A DNA stretch of 64,000 bases from an uncultured Oscillospiraceae bacterium (GTDB taxonomy: Bacteria > Bacillota > Clostridia > Oscillospirales > Oscillospiraceae). A model generated the notes under the pieces. That model was not told the origin of the DNA. It saw nothing but the letters and a program-made list of their open reading frames with translations, and did no database searches. Positions 17,668 through 27,689 of this stretch are shown here, in pieces (position 1 is the first letter of the stretch; every line of letters starts with the position of its first letter). The stretch lies in assembly GCA_934591635.1 (NCBI GenBank), contig CAKTPI010000003.1, positions 124,001 to 188,000 of the forward strand, given 5' to 3'. The translations under genes were made by a program, and so were the position numbers.

Positions 17668-19207
17668 TTTGATCTCTCTCCTTTTTCAACCGTACAATTT
17701 CACCTGCCAATTGAGCTGCCTGACGATTGGATTTACAAACATAGACACCGATGTCCCGCAGTTTTTGCCGCTGTAATGTGACATTCTGGAAATCCGCATC
17801 TGTGCCCAGCACGGATGCCACCACCGCCAAGCGTCCCCCTCGGGCTTTAACTGCCTCCATAGCATCTTGGATTGCCTGTACGGAGGTACCTACTGGATCA
17901 ATGTTTGCAGCCGGGGTCAAGATAAAGTCCATCAATATCACCGCTGTCTCCGGATCTGCTCCTTCTTTTACAATTCCGGGGACTCGCATGGAAGGCTCCA
18001 TCGTTGGGTGTGGTTTTCCAATGGTGAATTCCTCTTCACCGTAATCCACCACACAGTTCCCCACACTGACGAAGGAATCCGCAAGCCGCAGCTCCGGACG
18101 CATGGGCGCATTAGAATGAATCTCTCCAATTTTTGGCTGCATGGTTTTCTGCGCTTCATCACAATAGGTTCCGCCGCAGTACAGTCCTCGAACAAATTTC
18201 TGCTGAGGACTCATCCCCTGAATGGCCTCTCGCGCCAATGCGGTAATCTGCTCATCGGAGTCAAATACCAGTTGCTTGCCCAACAAAGCCAAAATTTTCT
18301 GGGCACACTCGTCCAGGTTATCAGCAAAGATTGCACCGGAAGCTTCTACTAAATCTCGATCCGCCCCCATGAAGCACGCAACAACCTGCTTGTGGCACTG
18401 CTTTATGCGGGCTAACAGCTTTTGCAGCACGTTGTCCGCCGGTTTACGAGAAATCAAGACAATGTATTCGGTATCAGGATCATTTTCCAGCGCATCAATA
18501 CCCATGAGCATGCTGATTCCGCCGATGGGTTCCTTCAAGTCGGAACCGCCAGTTCCGATGGCTTGGGATACACCACTTCCTGCCTCATGAAGGAAGGCAG
18601 CTACATGCTGGATGCCGCAGCCGGAAGCACCGCAGATTCCTACCGGTCCGCGGTTATTGATGCTGGCCAGAACGAAAGCGGCACCGTTGATATTACACAC
18701 ACCACAGTCCGGTCCCATGCACAGCAGCCCCTTTTCTTGAGCCAGTTCCTTCATTTGACGTTCCTGCTCCGGAGGAACGTGAGCACTGAATACAATGCAG
18801 TGCAGACCCAGTTCCAGTGCTTGCTTTGCCACCTCAAAAGCGTGTTCACCGGGTACGGAGATGGTACAGATATTGGCCCGAGGATTTGCCTTAACTGCAG
18901 CCTCCACCGTTGAATATGCGATCTTCTCGGAAGTGGACGTCCGACTGTTCTCCTCGCTTTTGGCAATCGCTGCCTCAAATGCCTTCCGGCTCACAGCACG
19001 GACCGCCAAAACCTGATCGTCCTCACCTGCATTTTGAATTTCTTCATTTATCAAACCCAATTCCTGCATGGAGCGTTTATTACTGGCCGTAGCCATGCCA
19101 ACATACGCGCTCTCAATTCCATCGCAATCCATCAGCAGGGACATCGTGAACAGCGATGCCAAGGAATCTACATAGGTATTTTTGTGCACAATGGAAAAAA
19201 GTTCCAC
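17660..19207 (-). CDS. FdrA-family protein (AllF-like, succinyl-CoA-synthetase-related)
   Basis: A 515-residue member of the FdrA family, which shares the succinyl-CoA synthetase fold. It shows MGPDCGVCNINGAAF, GICGASGCGIQHVAAFLHEAG and GTGGSDLKEPIGGI. In E. coli FdrA (AllF) works with a DUF1116 protein (AllG) and AllH as oxamate carbamoyltransferase, splitting oxalurate with phosphate. Here no AllH (DUF2877) gene is seen. The start is a GTG directly after the TAA of the DUF1116 gene with AGGAGG upstream, indicating translational coupling and probably a complex. Confidence 0.85.
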   Translation of the reverse strand: MELFSIVHKNTYVDSLASLFTMSLLMDCDGIESAYVGMATASNKRSMQELGLINEEIQNAGEDDQVLAVRAVSRKAFEAAIAKSEENSRTSTSEKIAYSTVEAAVKANPRANICTISVPGEHAFEVAKQALELGLHCIVFSAHVPPEQERQMKELAQEKGLLCMGPDCGVCNINGAAFVLASINNRGPVGICGASGCGIQHVAAFLHEAGSGVSQAIGTGGSDLKEPIGGISMLMGIDALENDPDTEYIVLISRKPADNVLQKLLARIKQCHKQVVACFMGADRDLVEASGAIFADNLDECAQKILALLGKQLVFDSDEQITALAREAIQGMSPQQKFVRGLYCGGTYCDEAQKTMQPKIGEIHSNAPMRPELRLADSFVSVGNCVVDYGEEEFTIGKPHPTMEPSMRVPGIVKEGADPETAVILMDFILTPAANIDPVGTSVQAIQDAMEAVKARGGRLAVVASVLGTDADFQNVTLQRQKLRDIGVYVCKSNRQAAQLAGEIVRLKKERDQND

Positions 19208-20464
19208 TTACTTTGCCTCCTCGGTAATGATTTTATTGAAAGCAAGCAGCCCCTGCTTAAAGCAGTTCATCGGAAGCTTTGCAGATCCCATAGTGCCCTG
19301 TCCGCCGGATTTCAGAGTACCGCCGCCATGAGAAGTAGGCAGGATATTCAGGCCGATGACCTTGCGCATATCCACACCCACTGGGAAGCCCTTGCCGCCA
19401 TCCCAAGGGATGGGCGCAAACATATGCTCTGCAACGCAAACCTGACGAGCATCCGCTGCACGTTGGAGGGAATCCTCGAAAGTGGAACCGGTAAGTACCA
19501 CGTAACCGGGTCCGGCACTGGCAGACATACCACCCAGACCATAGACCTCAGTAACGCAGCTGTCACCCAGGAAGCCCAGTAAATCATCATCCGTATACGT
19601 GGGTTTCAGGAACAAGCCCTTGATCAGTGGAGCAGGTACAGTAAACCACTGCTTTCCAGTACCGGCAAAACGCATACCAAACTCCACGCCATTTCCGCCC
19701 ATCGCTACCATTACTGTACAGTCTGAAATCTCTTTTACTGTAGCCAGCACACTCTCAGCACCTGCCATCATTACATGCAGGAAGAAACGGTCATTGGCTG
19801 CAAATTCCTTGACGATTCGGTCCCGGTATTCAAAATCCATATCCATCATGGTTTGAATCATTTGCAGCGCCATGTACATGGAAGCAGCTGGCTGACGGTT
19901 ATGGTTCTCATCCCCCATACCGGCAGTTTTACTCATCACATTAATCAGATCAATTCCACCCATCTGACGAACAACTGCCCCCAACGCCGGGCCATAGTGG
20001 TCGCGGAACCAAACCAGATCGGTCTCAATGGCATCATTGTAGTAACCCCAGCGAAGAACATTCTGCTTATTGCCAGGATGCAGCGCACAGAAGCCCCGCC
20101 CCCCGTACACTTTATCCTCTACCACGCATACAGGCATGGAGGCAGAGGTTGCCATTGCCGCACCGCAGGCAGCATTGTAATCCTGTGCGGCATCCACCTT
20201 AATTTTTCCGCTCAAAACCAGCTTCCAAGCACTGTCCAAATCAGGAGCCCGTCTCTCATGTACCAACGCGCCACAGATGGCAGTGCGGACAGGAGCTGGG
20301 ATGTTTTCTACCGCGATGGGAGGTCCAGCAATCAGAATGGTATCTGGATTCATATCTGGGATAACCTCTCCGGCAGGACGGACATCTACCCAAGTGGGGC
20401 GGCCTTTGGTCAGAACCTCTGCGGCCTTAGCATTTGCCAGTTCAATTCGTTCGCGTACATCCAT
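19208..20464 (-). CDS. DUF1116 protein (AllG/YlbE-like)
   Basis: A 418-residue DUF1116 protein; recognisable stretches are AGPPIAVENIPAPVRTAICG, ALVHERRAPDL, ACGAAMATSASMPV, GGIDLINVMSKTAGMGDENH, MVAMGGNGVEFGMRFAG and ILPTSHGGGTLKSGGQG. Family members form a subunit of the oxalurate-cleaving carbamoyltransferase. ATG 20464 has GGAGGAATTTCTT upstream. With FdrA, the small FdrA-like protein and the acetokinase it forms the core of operon B; the true substrate is unknown. Confidence 0.85.
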   Translation of the reverse strand: MDVRERIELANAKAAEVLTKGRPTWVDVRPAGEVIPDMNPDTILIAGPPIAVENIPAPVRTAICGALVHERRAPDLDSAWKLVLSGKIKVDAAQDYNAACGAAMATSASMPVCVVEDKVYGGRGFCALHPGNKQNVLRWGYYNDAIETDLVWFRDHYGPALGAVVRQMGGIDLINVMSKTAGMGDENHNRQPAASMYMALQMIQTMMDMDFEYRDRIVKEFAANDRFFLHVMMAGAESVLATVKEISDCTVMVAMGGNGVEFGMRFAGTGKQWFTVPAPLIKGLFLKPTYTDDDLLGFLGDSCVTEVYGLGGMSASAGPGYVVLTGSTFEDSLQRAADARQVCVAEHMFAPIPWDGGKGFPVGVDMRKVIGLNILPTSHGGGTLKSGGQGTMGSAKLPMNCFKQGLLAFNKIITEEAK

Positions 20465-20509
20465 AAGAAATTCCTCCATCTTTTATATTTTTTATTTGCG
20501 GCCCATGAT

Positions 20510-22501
20510 TTATTTAAAAGTAATTTTATAACCGGAGTAGATCTCCGGGCAACGGAGCATCATAGTGTTCGAATTTGAGAAATCCTGCATTTCCAGGCCA
20601 TCTTGTGTCAGCCGCTCAACCCTTGCAATTACCCGTCCCGGAAAGTTGGCATGGATATTTTCCAGCGGGAGAGGTCTAACCATGGTCTTTCCGTTGTATC
20701 CACTAAGATTGATAATTTGCAGCAGGCAAGTCTTTTCATCTACCAAGCGGTAGATTATTTCCGCGCAGCTGGGAGCATCTGTGATAAAAGGACGCTGAAG
20801 GGACCGGATATTATTCAGCAAATCGATAAAGATATACTTGAAGTCTTCATAGCCCTGCGTATCATACAGGGTGCCAATCTGCCAAGGCAAATAAATATTC
20901 TTTTTTCCCTTCACCGCCGCCATAGAGTCACCGGTTCGCTTGTGTCCAAAGGCGCGCTCCGGCGGACCATAGGGAGCATAGCCGATCAGCGGCAGAAACC
21001 CCTGGGCATCTTCCAAGGTAATTCGATTGGCAATTTTGTCCAGGTAAACCCAGTCCCGCAGGGGAAATGATCTGAAGATTTCTTTGGGTTCTGTTGCCAC
21101 ATAAGTACTGCGGATGGGCATAATCTGTCCGACCAGTTGAATGCCAAACAACTCCTGGAGCAGCGCCGGATCCTCCTGGAAAGTACATCCGGTGGCAACA
21201 ACCGTTGCCGTTGTCTTTAGCAGCCTTTGGCGGAATTTTTCCGTGGGACGGCGGGGCAGATCCGGCAGAATAATCACATCATACTCATCCAGCTGGTCAG
21301 CCACATTGTCAATACCGCTGTAAATTACCGGATCAAACGGGATATGTTCCTCCTTCAGCATACTGGCTAGGCCTCGGTATTCCTTGGCATTCCAGCCGGA
21401 GGTAACACTGAACTGATAGAAAGGACGAGGCTGCACCAGCAGCACTTTGGCTGCGCTTTTCAGTTTTGCAAACAGATCCTCATGTGCAGCATGCAGATGG
21501 AAGGCACGCTCGACCCCTTGAAAATTTGCACGATCCGGGTAATCCTGGAAGGAGCCAACAATACACCAGTCTAAATTGGAGCCGACCGCCATCTCCTGGT
21601 ATAGACGAGCCTCGTTCAGATATGTAGATACACCCATAAAGCGTACCGGAATATCCACCGCATTGATGGCCACATTACTGGACACCTTATCCGGAAAGGT
21701 ATTCCCTACGCTGGCGGCGTCATCGGAGGCGCTATATAACCAAAAACGTCCTACATCATCCAGACTGGAATGGGCCTCATTGCGAACAATGTCAATGCCC
21801 TCATCGCTGTAGGTGCTCAGTGCCACTTCCGGATTGATTTGCTTGATTGTACGTCGAATCTTTGCGAGGAGATCACTGACCGTATAGGTTTTGAAAGCTT
21901 CATACTTGCGAAATACAGGATCGTCTGGCTGCTCCTGAGTTGGCAAAGTCAAGCCACCGGACCACTCCCGAAAGCGCCGCTTGCAATTGTCACACTGACA
22001 AATGCCAACATATTCATTGTTGTAGTCGAAGGTAGCATAACCGGGGATATTGAAAAAAACGCCGTCAATTGTGTAATTGTGAAGAATCTCACTGACAATC
22101 TCTACCATGCGGTTTTGTTGGTAATCTCCGTTGACGCAGACCGATGCGCAATCTTCAAACATCACCGGCTGGCCATCGATGGTGCGGGAAAACCACTCCG
22201 GATTTGTTTCCAGATATTTTTTATTTGCCTTACTGATGTCGAAGCGGGCAATTACACGAATGCCATTTGCGTGGCACTTTTCGACAATCTCACCGAATTT
22301 GTCCCCCACAAGATAAGGCGTGGGGATCTGGCAGGACAGTTTCGTAGGGGAAAAGGCGCTGATACCGCCGCAGCCCACTTGGACTACATTGGCCCCCAGT
22401 TCCTTGAGCATTGTTACCTCATAGTCCACATCCATTGCGCCGTCAATATCCCGCAGATTATTCTGCACCTGCCGGAACGGCTTGTCTTTCCACCAGAACA
22501 T
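20510..22501 (-). CDS. GHL6-like family glycoside hydrolase with trimerisation-type domain (paralogue 1)
   Basis: A 663-residue protein without signal peptide, so cytoplasmic. The N-terminal 380 residues look like a TIM-barrel hydrolase of the GHL6/alpha-amylase-like group: FWWKDKPFRQVQNNLRDID, GIRVIARFDISK, DGVFFNIPGYATFDY and a cysteine motif CQCDNCKRRF. A GATase-like beta-galactosidase trimerisation domain follows (EYDVIILPDLPRRPTEKFRQ). ATG 22501 has AGAGGAAAATGG upstream; the frame to 22552 precedes the ribosome binding site. It is first in operon B. The substrate is unknown. It is a diverged paralogue of the protein at 24678-26705. Confidence 0.75.
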   Translation of the reverse strand: MFWWKDKPFRQVQNNLRDIDGAMDVDYEVTMLKELGANVVQVGCGGISAFSPTKLSCQIPTPYLVGDKFGEIVEKCHANGIRVIARFDISKANKKYLETNPEWFSRTIDGQPVMFEDCASVCVNGDYQQNRMVEIVSEILHNYTIDGVFFNIPGYATFDYNNEYVGICQCDNCKRRFREWSGGLTLPTQEQPDDPVFRKYEAFKTYTVSDLLAKIRRTIKQINPEVALSTYSDEGIDIVRNEAHSSLDDVGRFWLYSASDDAASVGNTFPDKVSSNVAINAVDIPVRFMGVSTYLNEARLYQEMAVGSNLDWCIVGSFQDYPDRANFQGVERAFHLHAAHEDLFAKLKSAAKVLLVQPRPFYQFSVTSGWNAKEYRGLASMLKEEHIPFDPVIYSGIDNVADQLDEYDVIILPDLPRRPTEKFRQRLLKTTATVVATGCTFQEDPALLQELFGIQLVGQIMPIRSTYVATEPKEIFRSFPLRDWVYLDKIANRITLEDAQGFLPLIGYAPYGPPERAFGHKRTGDSMAAVKGKKNIYLPWQIGTLYDTQGYEDFKYIFIDLLNNIRSLQRPFITDAPSCAEIIYRLVDEKTCLLQIINLSGYNGKTMVRPLPLENIHANFPGRVIARVERLTQDGLEMQDFSNSNTMMLRCPEIYSGYKITFK

Positions 22502-22523
22502 CCATTTTCCTCTCTTTCTTAAA

Positions 22524-22674
22524 ATTGAATACAATTTGAAACAGTCAGTCATCTGAATTCAATTGATATACGTTATAATCATTATATAAAGATGCTTTAC
22601 TTTTGTCTAGTCTGCATCGTACACAAAAATTGTATACATTTTTAGTGATTTTTCACTTGCGCTTTGTATACAAA
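22524..22674 (-). promoter_or_regulatory. Promoter of operon B with three GntR-type palindromes
   Basis: On the minus strand TAGACA (22609-22604) and a perfect TATAAT (22586-22581) are 17 bases apart. Three related palindromes surround it: TTTGTATACAAA (22663-22674), ATTGTATACATT (22629-22640) and ATTGAATACAAT (22524-22535, downstream of the start site). They match the TTGTATACAA pattern common for FCD-type GntR repressors; the GntR gene at 22751-23425 is the obvious candidate. Confidence 0.7.
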
Positions 22675-22725
22675 CCCCCCCGCTTACGGCACCGCCCAGG
22701 TAGGCAGCACAAGCAAGCGGGGGGG
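22675..22725 (-). terminator. Terminator hairpin after the GntR gene
   Basis: On the minus strand arms CCCCCCCGCTT and AAGCGGGGGGG pair over 11 bases (plus-strand 22715-22725 and 22675-22685) around a 29-base loop, followed by TTTGTATAC. It ends operon A 26 bases after the GntR stop and directly abuts the palindrome at 22663-22674. Confidence 0.75.
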
Positions 22726-22750
22726 ATTGCTTTCAGCCTTTATTCTACTG

Positions 22751-23425
22751 TCATTTTGAACGTTTTTGCAGATAAGATTCCAGCTTACTCTGCAGCGAGG
22801 CTTGACTCATGTGGAAGTGAATATCTGCCTGCTTGGCAGCCAGCTCCGGATCTCGCAGTTCCAGCGCTTGCAGTATACCGTTATGTTCCACATAGGAAAA
22901 TTGGCTGCGCTGCGGCCTGTCCTCAAAAGTTGCAGGCACAACCGCCTGGCGAAGCAGCAAATTGCTCAAAAATTGTACGACACAGGGATTGCCGGAAATT
23001 TGTGCGATCCGAGTATGGAACAGATTGTCCAGTCCTGATTTTTCTTTGGGATCAGATGAGGTGTGGAAACATTCATTGATCCGGTACAGCTCCTCTACCT
23101 CTTCCTGCGTAATCCTTTGGGCAGCCTGCCGAGTACTTAATACTTCCAAAACGGTACGAGTTTCTGTGATGTTGCTCAGAGTTTCACGGCTCATCTCGGC
23201 AATCTGCACACCACAGCGAGGAATGTACTCTACAACGCCGCTGTTTTGGAGCAGGCGAAGTGCCTCACGAACAGGTGTTCGGCTGACACCAAAAAGTTTA
23301 CATAGTTCAACCTCGCGGACAGGTGCACCCGGAAGATAAGTTCCCTTGTGGATCAGCTCCACGATCCCGTCAACCAGCTCCTGTACCGTCATTTTCTTCG
23401 ATACCTCAGTACTTAACTTTTCCAT
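22751..23425 (-). CDS. GntR-family transcriptional regulator, FCD (FadR) subfamily
   Basis: A 224-residue regulator: winged helix with LCKLFGVSRTPVREALRLLQ (about 42-61), then an all-helical FCD ligand domain with ETRTVLEVL, HTRIAQISGNP, HNGILQAL and HFHMSQA. The His residues of the last two suit a metal-dependent carboxylate effector, as known for FCD proteins. It is the last gene of operon A, and matching palindromes lie before operon B and before the binding-protein gene at 32297, so it probably regulates both, including its own expression. Confidence 0.92.
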   Translation of the reverse strand: MEKLSTEVSKKMTVQELVDGIVELIHKGTYLPGAPVREVELCKLFGVSRTPVREALRLLQNSGVVEYIPRCGVQIAEMSRETLSNITETRTVLEVLSTRQAAQRITQEEVEELYRINECFHTSSDPKEKSGLDNLFHTRIAQISGNPCVVQFLSNLLLRQAVVPATFEDRPQRSQFSYVEHNGILQALELRDPELAAKQADIHFHMSQASLQSKLESYLQKRSK

Positions 23426-23502
23426 ACAAAATCATCTCTAATTGAATAATTAGCCTCAGTCCTTTCCTGAGTTTACCATATTTTTGTTCTCTCTGTCAAC
23501 TG

Positions 23503-24645
23503 TTATCTCCGTACAATCATTGTATTTCCGCATAAAAGGACCTTTACTTGCTTTTTATCCAGGAGTTCGTCAGAAGGCTTTTCTGTCGTCACGGCTACAG
23601 TACCCTCCGGCGCATCAAAAAAGCAGATGCCATCCTCGATTGCTAACTCTGGAATTTGATTGCTCCAGGAATAAAACAGTGCCAGGTGGATATCATCACC
23701 TGCCGCCTTCTGATGTTCCAATGCCCCCGCAGGCATCAGATAAGCAGCATTTTTCAGTGTTTCCACATCCAGCCGGTGTTTCGCCTTCCCGTCAAGGCAG
23801 AGCACATGGGTAATATCCGCCGGATCCAATCCGGTTCGGTCATACAAAGCTTGACGCAGGATATGTCCGGGCAAACTGGGGTTGATCAGCACATTGCAGT
23901 TTCCAACACGCACCAGCGCCACAGACTCCTCTTGGCAACTGCCTAAGTTCAGGCGATACCACCAGCAGCTGTGCCGCGACCCGGCGAATTTGCTTCGGCC
24001 CTCGGTCAGGAAAACATCCCCGTGACCAGGCACCACAATATCAGCATCCTGGGCGGCACGCAGAATGGAAATATGAGTTTTTTCTGCACTAGTGTTGAAC
24101 CAGTACCCCTCTCCTGCGCAAAAATACTCCTCGCCCATAATGGTGTCCCCTGCCAACAGCACCCTACCCTCTGATGCAGCAAGCATCAGGCCAGTATTGC
24201 CATCCGTATGACCAGGTAACGGGTACAACGTTACGCCCGGAGCCAGCTGCTCCGGTGCGGGCAGAAAGTCCTCCAGCCCCACCACAAAAGCGGGTACCCC
24301 TCTGCCCTGCCTCACCTCCTCGATGGCTGCCTGGGCATCCTGCAAGGAGGCAGCGGACATATATTGCTTTGCATTGGGGTATTTGTCCGCGTCCACGCGG
24401 TGATCGCCGTGGTAATGGGTGGCATAGACAATGTGAATATCCTCCCTGCCCAATCCGGCGTGCAGCTGCAGCAAAGCTTCGGTCTGCTCTACCGGCAGGG
24501 TTGGATCTACCAAGATATTGATGTCATCTGTCTGCACCAGGGTTGTGGTTGCAACGACAGAATGATACTGGGCGGCATCGCTTTCTCCCCAGAATTTATT
24601 ACGGGACAGGTGCCCAAGCGTTAAGGTTTTCCATTGTAATGACAT
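23503..24645 (-). CDS. MBL-fold metallo-hydrolase
   Basis: A 380-residue protein. The N-terminal metallo-beta-lactamase fold has THYHGDHRVDAD (HxHxDH), GHTDGNTGLML, LAGDTIMGEEYF and VVPGHGDVFL, i.e. a complete two-metal site. The C-terminal 150 residues (VRVGNCNVLINPSLPG onward) look like a degenerate second copy, CLDGKAKHRLD replacing the metal motif. ATG 24645 has GGAGTGACGAAA upstream. It lies between a GHL6-like hydrolase and the GntR gene; hydrolysis of a lactone, ester or thioester intermediate is possible. Confidence 0.82.
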   Translation of the reverse strand: MSLQWKTLTLGHLSRNKFWGESDAAQYHSVVATTTLVQTDDINILVDPTLPVEQTEALLQLHAGLGREDIHIVYATHYHGDHRVDADKYPNAKQYMSAASLQDAQAAIEEVRQGRGVPAFVVGLEDFLPAPEQLAPGVTLYPLPGHTDGNTGLMLAASEGRVLLAGDTIMGEEYFCAGEGYWFNTSAEKTHISILRAAQDADIVVPGHGDVFLTEGRSKFAGSRHSCWWYRLNLGSCQEESVALVRVGNCNVLINPSLPGHILRQALYDRTGLDPADITHVLCLDGKAKHRLDVETLKNAAYLMPAGALEHQKAAGDDIHLALFYSWSNQIPELAIEDGICFFDAPEGTVAVTTEKPSDELLDKKQVKVLLCGNTMIVRR

Positions 24646-24677
24646 TTTCGTCACTCCATTTTTTACAATTCAAGAGC

Positions 24678-26705
24678 TCATTCCAGTCTAATTGCCTCGA
24701 AAAGCTCCAATTTTTCAACATGCAGCTTCAAGCGGCCATTCTCACAGACGAAAGGCACCGTTTTTTCTCCGGTCATGCTATAGGCAGCTTTCGGCGCTTC
24801 CTTCTCCCAAGGCAGCTCCAGATCCAGATCAAACAGCGGAACCGGTGGAAAATAGGACTTCAAGCTGTACCCGGTATAGTTGATCAAGTGGACATAGTCT
24901 ACACTCCCGTCCCGGCGGCGGGTGTGCTCCACCTCTACCACCTCCGGTAGATTACCGGTCACGCGTTCAACTTCCAGTACATGCTCCATTAAATCCGCCA
25001 TAAAATTGCCCATATGGGGGAATCCATAAAAATAGTAATCCGCACCCGGTTTCCAGGGCACATACACACCTCGACCGGAGCCAAAGGAATTTACGGTGAA
25101 GGCAGGATAATCCGTCACATTGGTCGGATAGGCATCCTCCGGCGGAGAATGGCGATGGGGCGGGATAAAGCGCATATAGTGCTTCACACCGCTCTGATAT
25201 TCCGCATAGCAGTAGACATCGTGCAGATAAATCCAATCCGTCTGCGCAAACCGAGGAAACAAAGGCTTACTGTCACCAATGTCAAAATAAGCGGAGATAT
25301 AATCTCTGCCGATGTACCCCAGCTTCTCTACGCCAACACTGCGCAACCCGATGTTTTGCCGCTTTCTGTGATTTTCATCCCACAGTGCGGTTTCACCGGT
25401 AGCAATCACAGTACCGCCTTTTTCTGCAAAGGCATCCAGTTTAGCTGCCGCTGCATCGCTGATGTTCTGGACATCCGCAAGGATAATGGTGTTGTACTTT
25501 TCCAGAGAAACCTTCTCCACTGCGTCCATTCGAATGCAGTCAAACAGATAGTGCTGCTGGGTCAGCAGGTGATACCAACCACAGTACTCCGCAGGAAAAA
25601 CGAGCTCACTCTTGCGCCAGAAGCTTTCCTGCGGGGTAATCAAAGCAATGTGTGCATCAGAGAAATTTGTATGATAGTCCTCTTCGTGAGCCTCATGATA
25701 GCGGAACATCTTTTTCAGCGGCGCATAACCGGATTTGTCCGGATGGTTATCTAGCCGACCTACCTGATAAAAATCAGCGAAGCCACCGTTGGCCAGCATC
25801 TGTGCAAGGCGCAGCTCCTGCTCGTGGGGAGAGACCGCTGCATGGCGATACCACATATCAATAAAATCTACACTGGTGACAGAGGAAACCATCTCCGGGC
25901 TGGAATAGCGCTCCAATTTGAGCAATTCTGAGCCCTTGTACATATAATTATTTTTATCTGCTGCATCAAAGAAGGTACCAACTTCTCCACGAAGCATATC
26001 GATGGAGAAAAAGAGCAGCTCCGGCTTTTCCTCAGCAATCACCTGCTTGATGTTCTTTTGATACTCGCCCAGAGTAATGTTCTGGAAATTCTTATACTGC
26101 TGATATACCGGGTCATCCGGATCGTCTGCCTTTGGCAGATCCTGGCCGAACATATCATGAAACCGCTTCCGGCAGTTTTCACACTGGCAAATGCCCTGGT
26201 ATCCTTTTGTATAATCCAGTGCAACGGAATAGCCGCCCATATTCAGGAAAATGCCGTCCGGATCCACATCCCGGATAATTTCTCGAATGATGTCCATGGC
26301 CACTTTTTGCTGGTAGTCACTGTTGAAGCACATGTGAATCAAGCCATGATAATCGATGATCTCCCCATTGGGGCTGACATAAGCCCACTCCGGATGCTGC
26401 TCATATAGAGGCTTGCGCACCTTGGAAAAATCTACCCGGCTGATGACCCGAATACCCGCATCCTTGCACGCTTTGATCACCGTTTTCAGGCTGTCGCCGG
26501 TGAGAAAACGATTGCGGGTGTGGAATGGAATTTGGGATTCGTAGCTGGCGACTATACCACCAGTATTGATAATCACCGTGTTTGCATGAAAGTCCTGCAA
26601 TTCCCGGACATACCGAGCTGCATCCATATCCGCCATGTCAATTTCCCGCAGATTGGTTTGAACAATTCTCCACGCCCGGTCCTTCCACCAAAACTGTTCG
26701 CTCAT
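24678..26705 (-). CDS. GHL6-like family glycoside hydrolase with trimerisation-type domain (paralogue 2)
   Basis: A 675-residue cytoplasmic paralogue of the protein at 20510-22501 sharing FWWKDRAWRIVQTNLREID, GIRVISRVDFSKVRKPLY, DGIFLNMGGYSVALDY and CQCENCRKRF, with a GATase-like domain (YNTIILADVQNISDAAAAKL). It follows the OppF-like gene by 30 bases. Coupled to a peptide-type importer, it probably acts on an imported small glycoside rather than on polymer. Substrate unknown. Confidence 0.75.
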   Translation of the reverse strand: MSEQFWWKDRAWRIVQTNLREIDMADMDAARYVRELQDFHANTVIINTGGIVASYESQIPFHTRNRFLTGDSLKTVIKACKDAGIRVISRVDFSKVRKPLYEQHPEWAYVSPNGEIIDYHGLIHMCFNSDYQQKVAMDIIREIIRDVDPDGIFLNMGGYSVALDYTKGYQGICQCENCRKRFHDMFGQDLPKADDPDDPVYQQYKNFQNITLGEYQKNIKQVIAEEKPELLFFSIDMLRGEVGTFFDAADKNNYMYKGSELLKLERYSSPEMVSSVTSVDFIDMWYRHAAVSPHEQELRLAQMLANGGFADFYQVGRLDNHPDKSGYAPLKKMFRYHEAHEEDYHTNFSDAHIALITPQESFWRKSELVFPAEYCGWYHLLTQQHYLFDCIRMDAVEKVSLEKYNTIILADVQNISDAAAAKLDAFAEKGGTVIATGETALWDENHRKRQNIGLRSVGVEKLGYIGRDYISAYFDIGDSKPLFPRFAQTDWIYLHDVYCYAEYQSGVKHYMRFIPPHRHSPPEDAYPTNVTDYPAFTVNSFGSGRGVYVPWKPGADYYFYGFPHMGNFMADLMEHVLEVERVTGNLPEVVEVEHTRRRDGSVDYVHLINYTGYSLKSYFPPVPLFDLDLELPWEKEAPKAAYSMTGEKTVPFVCENGRLKLHVEKLELFEAIRLE

Positions 26706-26735
26706 ATTTTTTCCCTTTCTCTGCAATGACAGCGG

Positions 26736-27689
26736 TCACTTGCAGCATTCATGGCATGCCACGAAGTGGTTTGGAGCAATCTCCCGCAGCACCTGAGGTT
26801 CCTTGCATTTTTCTGAAGCATAGGGGCAGCGGTTCGCAAAGCGGCAGCCCGGAGCTGGGTCGATGGGATTGGAAACCTCACCCGTGAGCAAGTGCCGCTC
26901 CCGATTCCGTTTGCTCAGATCCACCGTAGGAATGGCATTCAGCAATCCGACAGTATAGGGATGAACGTGGTGCTTAAAAAGCTCCTCTCGTGGAGCATAC
27001 TCCACCACTTGCCCCATGTACATTACCATAATGTCGTGACTGATGTGGCGAACCACACACAAATCATGCGTAATGAACATATAAGCAATTTTCCTGGACT
27101 GCTGCAAATCCATCAGCAGATTCAAAATCTGTGCCTGAATCGACACATCCAAAGCAGACACAGGCTCATCGCAAACAATAAATTCCGGGTCAAGTACCAA
27201 TGCACGAGCTAAGCCCACTCTCTGGCGCCGGCCGCCATCCAATTCATGAGGGTAAGTATTGAAATAGCGGTCCGGTAAACCACACAGCTCCATGGTTTCC
27301 GCTACCTTTTCCAGCCGCTCATTTTTGTCTGTAATCAGCTTAGAGACCTTCAAGGGATCCAAAATGGTCTCTCCCACCGAAAAATGTGGATTAATCGAGG
27401 AATAAGGATCCTGAAAAATCATCTGCATCTGCTTCTGTACTGCACTGAAATCTTTTTGCCCCATGGCCGCAATGTCCTGCCCACGGTACAGTACCTTGCC
27501 ATCAGTGGGCTGATAAAGCCGAATCAGCGTACGGCCCAGGGTAGATTTGCCGCAGCCGGATTCGCCCACTACACCAATGGTTTGTCCTGCCTTGATTTTA
27601 AAGGAAACATCATCCACCGCATGAACCACGCCTGCATTTGTGGGGAAATACTTTTTGAGGTTTACCGCCTCAATTAACGTCTCGCTCAT
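26736..27689 (-). CDS. Oligopeptide/dipeptide ABC transporter ATP-binding protein (OppF-like), system 2
   Basis: A 317-residue ABC ATPase: [24 protein letters not shown], signature [14 protein letters not shown] (LDGG as in system 1), [12 protein letters not shown], and a C-terminal cysteine cluster ([16 protein letters not shown]). The start ATG overlaps the OppD-like stop codon. It is strikingly similar to the system-1 protein at 7325-8275, suggesting that the two transporters are duplicated or share origin. Confidence 0.92.
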   Translation of the reverse strand: MSETLIEAVNLKKYFPTNAGVVHAVDDVSFKIKAGQTIGVVGESGCGKSTLGRTLIRLYQPTDGKVLYRGQDIAAMGQKDFSAVQKQMQMIFQDPYSSINPHFSVGETILDPLKVSKLITDKNERLEKVAETMELCGLPDRYFNTYPHELDGGRRQRVGLARALVLDPEFIVCDEPVSALDVSIQAQILNLLMDLQQSRKIAYMFITHDLCVVRHISHDIMVMYMGQVVEYAPREELFKHHVHPYTVGLLNAIPTVDLSKRNRERHLLTGEVSNPIDPAPGCRFANRCPYASEKCKEPQVLREIAPNHFVACHECCK

